A stretch of DNA of 27,815 nt from CAKQOE01 sp963627215 (GCA_963627215.1 CAVGAH010000013.1:1-27815), one strand, 5' to 3'. Positions 1 to 7,703 are shown, counted from the stretch's first letter. A program made the numbers and translations. Notes: generated by a model from the letters alone, not told the origin.

Positions 1-424
1 CCTCTATCCTCTCAACTGTAACTATGTCTCCCGTGCTTATATCAGGAGAACCCTCTGCAAGTACAGCTGTCCATATCTTGTTGTCTGCACGCACAGTTCC
101 TCTCAGGTTCTGCCTTATGTTGCTTTCAGCCATACCCTTTGCACCTATAACTGCATCAACATTAGTTTTTTCAACTTTTGTATTTAACATCTTTTTTGCC
201 AAAGGTCTTGTAAAATATACAAGTACAAGCGAAACTGCAGCAAAGACAAGAAGCTGTACAAGAAAGCTGTCCGTAATGCATGATATAAGCGCAGCTGCCA
301 GTGCGCCCCCTGCGAACCATATCGTCGTCAGACCCATAGTAAAAGCCTCTATGATACCCATTATCACAGCGACTCCCAGCCACAGCCAGACAGGTGACAG
401 GCTCAGTATATCTTCTAATCCCAT
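1..424 (-). CDS. NfeD-like membrane protein (C-terminus cut by window edge)
   Basis: Start ATG at 424-422 is preceded by GGAGG with 6 nt spacing. A second in-frame ATG at 430 abuts the GGAGG and is unlikely. About 141 residues are visible. The first ~75 are hydrophobic, with membrane segments around WLWLGVAVIMGIIEAF, the Gly/Ala-rich stretch and FLVQLLVFAAVSLVLVYF. They lead into a soluble beta-rich part containing VIGAKGMAESNIRQNLRGTV and STGDIVTVERIE. That layout, short membrane region followed by an OB-fold, is typical of the short NfeD class, which usually partners an SPFH/flotillin protein in membrane microdomain organisation. The expected flotillin gene would lie to the left of the window and cannot be checked. 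The gene reads away from ispG and is separated from it by 155 bp that carry a 21-bp tandem repeat and a promoter candidate. Confidence 0.75.
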   Translation of the reverse strand, partial: MGLEDILSLSPVWLWLGVAVIMGIIEAFTMGLTTIWFAGGALAAALISCITDSFLVQLLVFAAVSLVLVYFTRPLAKKMLNTKVEKTNVDAVIGAKGMAESNIRQNLRGTVRADNKIWTAVLAEGSPDISTGDIVTVERIE

Positions 425-490
425 GATCATCCTCCCTTCTGAAAAAACAACAATGACTATTACTATTACTTTTATTTTAATATATCTGCC

Positions 491-532
491 GTCATTATTC
501 TACTTAATATTGTCATTATTCTACTTAATATT
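491..532. repeat. perfect 21-bp tandem duplication
   Basis: Two exact head-to-tail copies of a 21-bp AT-rich unit (gtcattattctacttaatat plus t) occupy 491-511 and 512-532. They lie in the 5' region of the NfeD-like gene; the minus-strand -10 candidate begins inside the right-hand copy. Confidence 0.9.
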
Positions 533-555
533 ACTGTAAGAAAGGATATGTTCAA
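528..555 (-). promoter_or_regulatory. candidate sigma-A promoter for the NfeD-like gene
   Basis: On the minus strand TTGAAC (555-550) and TAATAT (533-528) are 16 bp apart and lie about 105 bp upstream of the NfeD-like start. The -10 overlaps the right edge of the 21-bp tandem repeat. This is a pattern match only. Confidence 0.4.
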
Positions 556-579
556 GCAGATCAACAAATATATCAAATA

Positions 580-1674
580 TTACCTTATCATCTGAGTAAG
601 CTCATCAATAAGTCTCGTCTCTATCTCAGCTTCACTTACAGTATCTATTATTTTTCCTTTTTTAAATATGACGCCCTTTCCGTCACCGCACGCAACTCCG
701 ATATCGGCATGTGATGCTTCTCCCGGGCCGTTTACCGCACAGCCCATGACTGCAAGATCTATGCCGGGCAGATTTTTCTGTATCATTTCTGCTTCTATTT
801 TTTCCACCTTATTCATAAGGCGCTCCGTTATAGCAGGCATATCTGTACGGCAGCGCGAGCATGTAGGACATGATACGAGATTTATACCTGCGTCAAGGTT
901 TCCTGTACATTTCAACAGCTCGCGCGCTACAGGTATCTCTGCCACAGGATCTACTGTGAGAGATACGCGCAAAGTATCTCCTACACCGTTTAAAAGCAGC
1001 GCCCCGAGTCCTGCCGCCGATTTAACAGTACCGCGTTTCGGATCTCCCGATTCAGTCACTCCTATATGCAGCGGATGGTCGGTCTGCTGTGATATCAGCA
1101 TATACGCCTGATAATTCATAACGACGTCAGACGCCTTGACCGAAACTACTATATCGTCAAAATCCATGCTTTCAACAAGCTTTACCTTCCTCATAGCGCT
1201 TTCGACAAGACCCTTGGCGCAAGGTCCGCCGTATTTTGCCAGTATGTCTCTTTCAACTGATCCTGAATTAACGCCTATCCTGACAGGTATTCTGTATTTT
1301 TTAGCAGTGTCTATAACAGCCTTAACGCGCTCCTCAGAGCCTATATTTCCGGGATTTATCCTGACCTTGTCTGCGCCGTTTTCTATAGCGGCTATTGCAA
1401 GCCTGTAGTCAAAATGTATATCCGCAACTAAAGGCATATCGGTCTTTTTTCTTATTTTTCCGAAAGCTTCAGCAGCCGCTGTATCTGGAACAGCCAAACG
1501 CACTATCTGACATCCTGCCTCCTCAAGGCGTTTTATCTGCTCAAGCGTTGTCTCAACATCTCTTGTATCCGTATTAGCCATAGACTGCACCGATATCGGG
1601 CTTCCTCCGCCTATAGGCACATTTCTGCACATGACTTTTTTCGTTTCTTTCCTGACTATTTTCATTACTTCCAT
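580..1674 (-). CDS. ispG: 4-hydroxy-3-methylbut-2-enyl diphosphate synthase (IspG/GcpE)
   Basis: Penultimate enzyme of the MEP isoprenoid pathway; it reduces methylerythritol cyclodiphosphate to HMBPP using a [4Fe-4S] cluster. The protein is 364 residues, the usual bacterial length. The TIM-barrel part carries the family stretches VQSMANTDTRDV (~29-40), VADIHFDYRLA (~83-93) and VRINPGNIG (~104-112). Cluster ligands are visible as C269 and C272 in SCPTC, C312 in MGCAVNGPGE, and E319. The start is not strongly marked: no good ribosome binding site precedes the ATG at 1674, and an in-frame ATG lies at 1665. It is the last gene of the leftward isoprenoid/lipid block, but 246 bp of hairpin-rich sequence separate it from rseP, so it may be transcribed or regulated separately. 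Confidence 0.95.
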   Translation of the reverse strand: MEVMKIVRKETKKVMCRNVPIGGGSPISVQSMANTDTRDVETTLEQIKRLEEAGCQIVRLAVPDTAAAEAFGKIRKKTDMPLVADIHFDYRLAIAAIENGADKVRINPGNIGSEERVKAVIDTAKKYRIPVRIGVNSGSVERDILAKYGGPCAKGLVESAMRKVKLVESMDFDDIVVSVKASDVVMNYQAYMLISQQTDHPLHIGVTESGDPKRGTVKSAAGLGALLLNGVGDTLRVSLTVDPVAEIPVARELLKCTGNLDAGINLVSCPTCSRCRTDMPAITERLMNKVEKIEAEMIQKNLPGIDLAVMGCAVNGPGEASHADIGVACGDGKGVIFKKGKIIDTVSEAEIETRLIDELTQMIR

Positions 1675-1723
1675 TAAGTTCGACCAGCCTTTTCAGTTGT
1701 GTTTCATATGTTTCAAAATTTTA

Positions 1724-1900
1724 AAGCGAAGCAAAGCCTCTGACAAGCTCGCTTGATCGGAGCGACGCGTATTTTACGCAGCCTGTTGCGCACGCTTGCA
1801 ACGGCGCCAGCGGGGCTTTAGCTCCGCTCGAGTTTCGGTGGGCGATTATGACACACCACCGAAAGTCGTGAATGGACTCCGCCGCTTATAGAAGCGGGGA
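1724..1900. repeat. hairpin-rich intergenic island between rseP and ispG
   Basis: Six consecutive inverted repeats lie within 160 bp: CAAGC-TC-GCTTG (1744-1755), GCGTA-TTT-TACGC (1767-1779), GTTGC-N8-GCAAC (1785-1802), AGCGGGGC-TTTA-GCTCCGCT (1809-1828, one wobble pair), TTTCGGTGG-N14-CCACCGAAA (1833-1864) and CCGCTT-TATA-AAGCGG (1882-1897). The island begins with AAGCGAAGCAAAGC (1724-1737), which recurs inverted at 20817-20830. It is more GC-rich than the flanking intergenic DNA and has no credible ORF. Confidence 0.75.
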
Positions 1901-1920
1901 ACATCCGGCGCTTAGTTATA

Positions 1921-2682
1921 TTACTTAAGAAAGAATGTATTTACATCCTTCATAGTTATCAGTATCATAAGTCCGAATAATATCAATATTCCGGCATAGT
2001 GTATCTTGTTTTCCATTTCGTCCGTTATCGCTTTTCCTGTTATAGTGCGTATTACTACGAAAAGTATCCTTCCTCCGTCAAGCGCAGGGAACGGCAGTAT
2101 GTTAAACAGACCGAGATTCAGGCTAAGCACGACCGTAAGCAGCACAAGATTTGATATACCCGCCTGCGCCGTCTTATTCACAGCATCGACTATGCCTATA
2201 GGCCCTACCACATCATTTACTGAGCCTGCTCCCGTAAGCAGATCTTTAAAAGCATCAAATATCATTATTTCCATATTTACGCAATTTTTAAACCCGAGAA
2301 CTACAGCCTCTAAAATATTCGCCGGTCCTCCCATCGCCATAAGCAGTACCGTAAGCACTATAACGGCAAACAGAAAGTTCATGAGCGGTCCGGCAGCCAG
2401 CACGAGCAGCTTCGCCCACGCAGGCTTATTTGAAAAAGCCCGTTCCTCATCAGATTCTTCGTCCTCGCCCTCAAGCGCTACATATCCACCTATAGGCAGC
2501 AGTCTGATCGAATATACCGTTTCGCCCTTCTGACGATTAAACAGCAGCGGACCCATACCTATTGAGAATTCATTTACTCTCACGCCCACAGCCTTCGCGG
2601 TCATGAAATGACCACCCTCATGTACCACCACGAGCACCCCAAATATAACGATAGCAGCTATTATTCCTATAGCTAAATGCAT
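1921..2682 (-). CDS. rseP: RseP/RasP-family site-2 protease, compact form without PDZ domain
   Basis: Membrane-embedded zinc metalloprotease of the site-2 family, which cleaves anti-sigma factors and signal-peptide remnants within the membrane. The first membrane segment carries HEGGH, fitting HExxH. The second begins AAGPLMNFLFAV, and the C-terminal one holds NILPFPALDGGR, supplying the third metal ligand (Asp). Orthologues usually run ~340-450 residues with one or two PDZ domains between the second membrane segment and the conserved VGPIGIV motif. Here only ~50 residues separate MNFLFAV from VGPIGIV and no PDZ pattern is visible, giving 253 residues. I chose ATG 2682 because GGGGGG lies 8-9 nt upstream; the GTG at 2691 overlaps that ribosome binding site. 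It follows dxr, the usual order, but has its own promoter. Confidence 0.9.
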   Translation of the reverse strand: MHLAIGIIAAIVIFGVLVVVHEGGHFMTAKAVGVRVNEFSIGMGPLLFNRQKGETVYSIRLLPIGGYVALEGEDEESDEERAFSNKPAWAKLLVLAAGPLMNFLFAVIVLTVLLMAMGGPANILEAVVLGFKNCVNMEIMIFDAFKDLLTGAGSVNDVVGPIGIVDAVNKTAQAGISNLVLLTVVLSLNLGLFNILPFPALDGGRILFVVIRTITGKAITDEMENKIHYAGILILFGLMILITMKDVNTFFLK

Positions 2683-2757
2683 ATAATACACCCCCCTTTA
2701 AACAAACCTTCATCCTGAATCTTGCGAACATTTGTATGAAACATTTGTTCTACAGCA

Positions 2758-2786
2758 ATTATAATATGACTTTCCTAACAGAGCAA
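2758..2786 (-). promoter_or_regulatory. sigma-A promoter for rseP
   Basis: Minus strand TTGCTC (2786-2781), 17-bp spacer, consensus TATAAT (2763-2758). It lies ~75 bp upstream of the rseP start, so rseP can be transcribed independently of dxr. A direct repeat AACATTTGT (2727-2735, 2740-2748) lies just downstream of the expected start site. Confidence 0.65.
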
Positions 2787-3107
2787 TAGCATACAAGCAG
2801 TTCCGTAAATAATTCTTCGCCATAAAAGCAGCCGTAATTATTTCGGTATTTCAACTATATTTAAATATATTTTATCTTTTAAAGACTGCCTGTTCTGTTT
2901 TATCTTTACATATACACTTTTTATTGTATCACAACATAGTTCAGGTATTAATAAAAACTGCGCCATAACGGTGACAAAAGCGCTCTGGAAAACGCAGCCA
3001 TATCCCCCTGACTCGCGCATGCAGTCCGGACGGCCGAATATCATCATCTGTGTGACGCAGTATATTGATCAAAATATTTACAGCATCGCCGTCAGATATA
3101 AAATTAA
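2787..3107. other. intergenic stretch, no supported gene
   Basis: The spacer between the rseP promoter and the dxr stop holds only ORFs without a good ribosome binding site or recognisable composition (for example 69 codons at 2838-3047 on the minus strand). I see no clear terminator or repeat in it. Confidence 0.5.
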
Positions 3108-4259
3108 TCATTTTATATCTGCCAGCAGCGAAGCTGTCTGTTCTCTTACAGACGCATCCACACGAAGTATCTCATCAAGATCAGCCTCAGCAGAAGGTCT
3201 GTGCATATCTATTATACGCGCAAGAGTATCACTTATATCCCTGTAACGTATCTTTCCGTTAAGAAAAGCCGCTACGCACACTTCATTTGCCGCATTGAGC
3301 GCAGTGCAGTACGTATCACCCGCTTCAAGTGCATCGTAAGCCAGCTTAAGGCACGTAAACGTTTCCATATCAGGCTTTTCAAACGTAAGCGAGCCCATCT
3401 CCGCAAGATCGAGCGAAGGCATACTGTTAGGCAGGCGCGCAGGATAATTCAGCGCAAGGCTTATAGGTATCCTCATGTCAGGAAGTCCGAGCTGCGCCAT
3501 CACAGCCCTGTCCTCGTACTCGACCATAGAATGTATTATACTCTCGGGATGAACGAGCACGTCTATCTTAGACGCAGGCACATCAAAAAGCCAGCGGGCC
3601 TCTATGACCTCAAAGCCTTTGTTCATCAGCGTAGACGAATCTATCGTTATCTTGCTTCCCATCTTCCATCTCGGATGATTAAGCGCCTGCTCGAGCGTTA
3701 CATTATCGAGCTCCGATTTTTTTCTTCCTCTGAACGGACCGCCTGAGGCAGTAAGTATTATCCTCCTGAGCTGTATCCTGTCATATCCCTCAAGTGACTG
3801 GAACACCGCGCTGTGCTCGCTGTCAACAGGAAGTATCTGCACGCCTTTTTCCGCTGCAGTCTTCATTATGAGCGCGCCGCCAGCAACAAGAGTCTCCTTG
3901 TTTGCAAGAGCGATCGTCCTGCCTGACATTATCGCATGATACGTGGGCTCAAGGCCCGCCATCCCTACAAGAGAATTTTCGATAATATCATAATCAGCCT
4001 GTCCTGCAACGTAAACGAGCCCCTCGCGCCCGCTTACTACATCAAGTCCCGGAAAAGCCTCGCGCAGCGCGTCGGCGTCAGCAGCCTCTGAAACGCACAC
4101 TACAGAAGGCGAGAACTCGCGTATCTGTTCTGCAAGCAGCTTTATATTTTTTCCGCACGTAAGCGCCGCTACCTTAAATTTATCAGGATTTTCTCTTACT
4201 ATGTCAAGCGTCTGAGTTCCGATAGAACCCGTACAGCCGAAAATTGCAAGTTTTTTCAT
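3108..4259 (-). CDS. dxr: 1-deoxy-D-xylulose 5-phosphate reductoisomerase
   Basis: First committed enzyme of the MEP pathway: NADPH-dependent rearrangement and reduction of DXP to methylerythritol 4-phosphate. It is full length at 383 residues. The Rossmann motif GCTGSIG sits at 8-14. LANKETLVAGG is at ~118-128, and the metal-binding stretch PVDSEHSAVFQSL places D146 and E148. TIDSSTLMNKGFEVIE (~205-220) supplies the remaining ligand and substrate contacts. The C-terminal helical domain contains NAANEVCVAAFL. Start ATG 4259 has GGAG ten bases upstream. It lies between cdsA and rseP, as in many Firmicutes, separated from cdsA by 104 bp. Confidence 0.97.
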   Translation of the reverse strand: MKKLAIFGCTGSIGTQTLDIVRENPDKFKVAALTCGKNIKLLAEQIREFSPSVVCVSEAADADALREAFPGLDVVSGREGLVYVAGQADYDIIENSLVGMAGLEPTYHAIMSGRTIALANKETLVAGGALIMKTAAEKGVQILPVDSEHSAVFQSLEGYDRIQLRRIILTASGGPFRGRKKSELDNVTLEQALNHPRWKMGSKITIDSSTLMNKGFEVIEARWLFDVPASKIDVLVHPESIIHSMVEYEDRAVMAQLGLPDMRIPISLALNYPARLPNSMPSLDLAEMGSLTFEKPDMETFTCLKLAYDALEAGDTYCTALNAANEVCVAAFLNGKIRYRDISDTLARIIDMHRPSAEADLDEILRVDASVREQTASLLADIK

Positions 4260-4363
4260 AATAATAATACTCCATCAACGACTACTGCACGACAGCCCGC
4301 CGGATCACCCGGCCCGACGCGCCGCCATTCCATATCATTTGCTGCGATTAAAGCGCAAGTATA

Positions 4364-5203
4364 CTAAAAGACGTTAAGTATATATAATACATAATAAACC
4401 ATCGGCGCAGTAAAAAGCACGCTGTCAAATCTATCCATTATGCCGCCGTGACCCGGTATAAGAGTCCCGTAATCCTTTATGCCCATCTTGCGCTTAAAAA
4501 TAGAAGCCGTAAGATCGCCGAACTGTGAAACGATACCGCCTGCAACACCGATCACCGCATATTCCCAGAGCTGCAGTCCGTCCCCGACAGGGAAGAAGTA
4601 GCCGAAAAGCATGCAAAAAACAACGCTTCCGAGTATTCCGCTCACAGACCCTTCGACCGTTTTCTTAGGGCTTATAACCGGACAGAGCTTATGTTTTCCA
4701 AGGAAATACCCGCCGAAATAAGCAAAAATATCAGTGCAGAAGGCAGTTATGAGGATGAGCCAGACCGGCGAAGCATGAAGCCCTATCATCCAGCCGCTTC
4801 CTCCGAAGAACGACTCCGTCATTACCGCATGATACGAGAAAAAGCCTATATAAACGACGCCTGTTATCGTCACCATCGCATCCTCAAGCCTGCGCTCCTC
4901 TATCTTAAACAGATAAAGAAGGCACATAAGCACCGACACGAACAGCCACAAAAGATACCACGAAGCATCCGGCTGAGCCTGAAAGAAATACTCGTAAGCC
5001 AGATGCAGCGCGTAAAGCAGCGTGACTGAAGCTGCCGCTATCGGATAAGACGGCTTTATGCCCATCGTCCTGAAGCCGTTGAAAAACTCGTGTATCCCCA
5101 TCAGAGCGATGAGAAAGCCGAGAAACGTTATGCACGGGCCTCCGAGCACCACGAGTATAAGCAGCGGCGCCATCGCAAGCCCTGAAATAATTCTTGTTTT
5201 CAT
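4364..5203 (-). CDS. cdsA: phosphatidate cytidylyltransferase
   Basis: Integral membrane enzyme making CDP-diacylglycerol from phosphatidate and CTP, the branch point for phospholipid synthesis. It is 279 residues with about seven to eight hydrophobic segments from residue 8 onward. The C-terminal family signature is clear: SPKKTVEGSVSG, then SQFGDLTASIFKRKMGIKD, then the CDS-family ending PGHGGIMDRFDS, whose acidic residues bind metal and CTP. Start ATG 5203 has GGAG nine bases upstream. The uppS stop is only 15 bp away, so the two genes are almost certainly cotranscribed. Confidence 0.95.
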   Translation of the reverse strand: MKTRIISGLAMAPLLILVVLGGPCITFLGFLIALMGIHEFFNGFRTMGIKPSYPIAAASVTLLYALHLAYEYFFQAQPDASWYLLWLFVSVLMCLLYLFKIEERRLEDAMVTITGVVYIGFFSYHAVMTESFFGGSGWMIGLHASPVWLILITAFCTDIFAYFGGYFLGKHKLCPVISPKKTVEGSVSGILGSVVFCMLFGYFFPVGDGLQLWEYAVIGVAGGIVSQFGDLTASIFKRKMGIKDYGTLIPGHGGIMDRFDSVLFTAPMVYYVLYILNVF

Positions 5204-5218
5204 AATAAAATACTCCGA

Positions 5219-5971
5219 CTAAAGTCCGCCGTACCTGCGGTTTCTGTGATTGTAAGTCTCTATGCAGCGCACGAGCTCTGCCTTGTCAAAATCAGGCCAG
5301 TAAACATCAGTAAATATAAATTCACTGTAAGCGCACTGCCAGAGCAGGAAATTGCTCAGACGCATCTCACCGCCCGTTCTGACGATTATGTCAGGATCAG
5401 GAATATCACCCGTATCGAGATATTTTCCGAGATCCTCCTCAGTAATATTTTCAATACGCGCAATAATATCCTCAGCAGTCGCGCCGTCACCGGCGCCCGC
5501 AGCCTCAGCCTTTACAAGAGCCTTGACCGCATCGGTTATCTCTCGCCTGCCGCCGTAGTTGAGAGCTATAGTAAACACAAGTCCGGTGTTGTTTTTAGTA
5601 GTCTCTACAGCGTATATCAGGCTCTTTTTAGCCTCCTCAGGTATAGCATCCCACTCGCCGATAACGTCTACCCTTACATTTTCATCATTGAGCTCTTTCA
5701 GTTCCTTTTTTATATAAAAGACCATTATCTTAAATATTCCTGAAACCTCATCCTGAGGTCTTTTCCAGTTTTCTGTAGAAAACGCATACACTGTCAGGTA
5801 ATCTATTCCGAGCTCGCCGCAAGCTCTTACAGTAGCCTTGAGCGACTTCATGCCGGCGTTATGTCCCGCAACGCGCGGCATGCCCTGCCTCTGCGCCCAG
5901 CGTCCGTTTCCGTCCATTATTATAGCTACATGCGACGGAACAGGCATCTTTTCCATATTATTATCGTCCAT
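5219..5971 (-). CDS. uppS: undecaprenyl diphosphate synthase (cis-prenyltransferase)
   Basis: Condenses isopentenyl diphosphate with farnesyl diphosphate to the C55 carrier lipid used for peptidoglycan and teichoic acid assembly. It is 250 residues. The catalytic P-loop-like motif HVAIIMDGNGRWA is near the N-terminus, with the key Asp at residue 20. AGHNAG at ~35-40, the family stretch TVYAFSTENWKRP and the C-terminal RTGGEMRLSNFLLWQ with SEFIFTDVYWPDF complete the substrate-binding set. Start ATG 5971 has AAGGA close upstream; ATG at residue 6 is a possible alternative. Its neighbours cdsA and dxr place it in the standard isoprenoid/lipid operon, and its product feeds the envelope enzymes encoded at 8151-13850. 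Confidence 0.97.
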   Translation of the reverse strand: MDDNNMEKMPVPSHVAIIMDGNGRWAQRQGMPRVAGHNAGMKSLKATVRACGELGIDYLTVYAFSTENWKRPQDEVSGIFKIMVFYIKKELKELNDENVRVDVIGEWDAIPEEAKKSLIYAVETTKNNTGLVFTIALNYGGRREITDAVKALVKAEAAGAGDGATAEDIIARIENITEEDLGKYLDTGDIPDPDIIVRTGGEMRLSNFLLWQCAYSEFIFTDVYWPDFDKAELVRCIETYNHRNRRYGGL

Positions 5972-6006
5972 TTTATTCCTTGTCTTTTAATTCGTATTTT
6001 TAGCTT

Positions 6007-6276
6007 TTACTGTATTTCCATCACTGTTTCTGCCTCGGACATCTGCGCCGCCGGATCGGGATCCGGAACCTCGCAGACGGTGAGCGTCGCAGTTCCGTCT
6101 TCGTTCCATTTCTGCCTTATAACGCGCAGCGGTCTGTCTCCGCATGAGGCATCGTCCGCATGCCTGCCCAATTTCACAGGCGCTGAAATTTCTTCATTAT
6201 GTGAGATACCTGCTGCGTCAAGTATCTCAACAGCAGCAGGCATTTTCATTCCGAGTACATCGGGTCTTTTATTCAT
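6007..6276 (-). CDS. small PASTA-like protein of unknown function
   Basis: 89 residues between frr (31-bp gap) and uppS (35-bp gap), same strand, so likely cotranscribed. I do not know a named family. The pattern PDVLGMKMPAAVEILDAAGI, a variable middle, VIRQKW and DGTATLTVCEVPDP follows the layout of one PASTA domain (hydrophobic P-V-G, helix with A..L...G, strand V..Q, then G..V.LTV). PASTA domains occur on Ser/Thr kinases and penicillin-binding proteins and bind peptidoglycan or beta-lactams. This protein has no signal peptide or membrane anchor, so a surface role is not supported. The ribosome binding site is weak (AGGA about 12 bases before ATG 6276). The real-gene call rests on position, length and coherent composition. 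Confidence 0.65.
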   Translation of the reverse strand: MNKRPDVLGMKMPAAVEILDAAGISHNEEISAPVKLGRHADDASCGDRPLRVIRQKWNEDGTATLTVCEVPDPDPAAQMSEAETVMEIQ

Positions 6277-6307
6277 AATATATCTTGATCCTGGATCTTT
6301 CTCTTAT

Positions 6308-6862
6308 TTATACTTCGAGGATGTCCTTATCCTTCTTAGCGATCATTTCATCGATCTGCTTAGTGTGAGCGTCTGTAGCCTTTTGGATCTTGTCAAGACC
6401 TCTCTTGAGCTCGTCCTCCGTGATCTCGCCGTCCTTTTCCTTTTTCTTTGCAGCATCGTTAGCGTCTCTTCTGAGATTTCTGATAGCGACCTTTGCTTCC
6501 TCGCCCATCTTCTTTGTAGTCTTTGTGAGCTCCTTACGTCTTTCTTCTGTGAGCTGCGGAACAATGAGACGGATGACCTTACCGTCGTTTGAAGGAGACA
6601 TTCCGAGGTTAGCCTCGTTTACAGCCTTCTCGATAGCTGAGATGCAAGATGCATCAAACGGTGATATCTGAAGAGTTCTCGGATCAGGAACAGAAATGTT
6701 CGCGAGGCTCTTCAGCGGTGTAGGAGTTCCGTAATATTCTGCTGATATCTTGTCAAGTATTGCAGCGTTTGCTCTTCCTGCTCTTACAGTGTTGAGATCT
6801 TCCTTTAAAACTGCGATAGTCTTTTCAGCCTTGTCATTGTAACCTTTAATAATACTGTCCAT
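6308..6862 (-). CDS. frr: ribosome recycling factor
   Basis: Splits post-termination ribosomes together with EF-G. It is 184 residues, the usual size. Family stretches are LNTVRAGRANAAILDKISAEYYGTPTPL cut across ~23-50, then ISVPDPRTLQISPFD, and a C-terminal coiled coil rich in K/E/D including RRDANDAAKKKEKDGEITED. A strong GGAGG precedes ATG 6862 by six bases. It follows pyrH in the classic pyrH-frr order, but 136 bp with three inverted repeats separate them. Confidence 0.98.
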   Translation of the reverse strand: MDSIIKGYNDKAEKTIAVLKEDLNTVRAGRANAAILDKISAEYYGTPTPLKSLANISVPDPRTLQISPFDASCISAIEKAVNEANLGMSPSNDGKVIRLIVPQLTEERRKELTKTTKKMGEEAKVAIRNLRRDANDAAKKKEKDGEITEDELKRGLDKIQKATDAHTKQIDEMIAKKDKDILEV

Positions 6863-6911
6863 AATTTTCCTCCGGGAAATAATTTAATATTTTTTAATTA
6901 ATACAGATTTT

Positions 6912-7000
6912 ATTATCCGCAAATGAGCAGATAATGAGCGTGCGCCCGGCGCACCCACAATATATATATTAATAAGTAATTACGTATTAATATATATATT
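6912..7000. repeat. three inverted repeats between pyrH and frr
   Basis: Just past the pyrH stop lies a perfect 16-bp AT-only inverted repeat (6959-6974 and 6985-7000), with the palindrome GTAATTAC inside its loop. Next is GTGCGCC-C-GGCGCAC (6940-6954), and then ATTATC-N12-GATAAT (6912-6935). No long T run follows in either direction, so these are not standard terminators; they may shape mRNA stability or processing between the two genes. Confidence 0.75.
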
Positions 7001-7703
7001 AGTAAATAAATGTACCGATCCTTTCGCCGCATACTGCCTTGATAACATTTTCAGGCTCGCTGAGTCCGAATACATGTATCATGATCTTGTTGTCCCTGCA
7101 GATAGACGCCGCAGTCGAATCCATTACCTTGAGATTCTTTTCGAGGACTTCCTGATGAGTGAGCTCATCGTATTTCTTTGCGTCAGGATTTGTTTCAGGG
7201 TCGCTGTCGTATACTGCGTCTACCTTCTTTGCGAGAAGGATAATGTCTGCCTCGATCTCAGCTGCACGGAGAGCTGCCGTAGTGTCTGTAGAGAAGAACG
7301 GATTTCCTGTGCCTGCTCCGAATATAACTACTGAGCCCTTGTTCATTTCAGAAATAGCTCTTCTTCTGATGTAAGGCTCTGCTACCTCTCTCATTTCTAT
7401 AGCAGTCTGAACTCTTGCAGGTATGCCGTTTCTTTCGAAAGCGTCCTGAAGAGCAAGTGAATTTATAACTGTAGCGAGCATCCCCATGTAGTCTGCTGTA
7501 GCTCTGTCCATGCTCTGGCTCGTGCGTCCGCGCCAGAAATTTCCTCCGCCTACAACTACTGCCACCTGAACGCCCATATCCTTTATGGCCTTTACCTGTT
7601 CAGCTACCTGCTGAAGCATTTCCTCGTCGAGTCCTGTCTTCTTTTCTCCGGCGAGAGCCTCGCCGCTGATCTTAAGCAATACTTTTTTATATTTCGGTTC
7701 CAT
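6999..7703 (-). CDS. pyrH: UMP kinase
   Basis: Phosphorylates UMP to UDP; hexameric amino-acid-kinase fold enzyme of pyrimidine synthesis. It is 234 residues. It begins with KKVLLKISGEALAG, the family nucleotide-binding start. VAVVVGGGNFWRGR is at ~49-62, RATADYMGMLATVINSLAL follows, and FGAGTGNPFFSTDTTAALRAAE carries the substrate/phosphate loop. GAGAGG precedes ATG 7703. In most Firmicutes tsf and rpsB lie directly upstream; here pyrH starts its own transcript next to a divergent gene. The stop codon overlaps the arm of an AT-only inverted repeat. Confidence 0.98.
   Translation of the reverse strand: MEPKYKKVLLKISGEALAGEKKTGLDEEMLQQVAEQVKAIKDMGVQVAVVVGGGNFWRGRTSQSMDRATADYMGMLATVINSLALQDAFERNGIPARVQTAIEMREVAEPYIRRRAISEMNKGSVVIFGAGTGNPFFSTDTTAALRAAEIEADIILLAKKVDAVYDSDPETNPDAKKYDELTHQEVLEKNLKVMDSTAASICRDNKIMIHVFGLSEPENVIKAVCGERIGTFIY

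Noticed and set aside
668..1577. Several plus-strand ORFs opposite ispG and similar long antisense ORFs opposite dxr, uppS and pgeF
   Set aside because: They lie wholly opposite well-conserved genes, lack ribosome binding sites and have compositions expected of antisense frames.
2726..2750. Two AACATTTGT direct repeats with GAAC and GTTC half-sites near the rseP start site, resembling LexA/DinR boxes
   Set aside because: Each box has only one good half-site (GAAC-N4-GTAT and AAAC-N4-GTTC), and rseP is not a usual SOS gene.
2838..3047. 69-codon minus-strand ORF between dxr and rseP
   Set aside because: No ribosome binding site, no recognisable composition and unlike any family I know; treated as chance.
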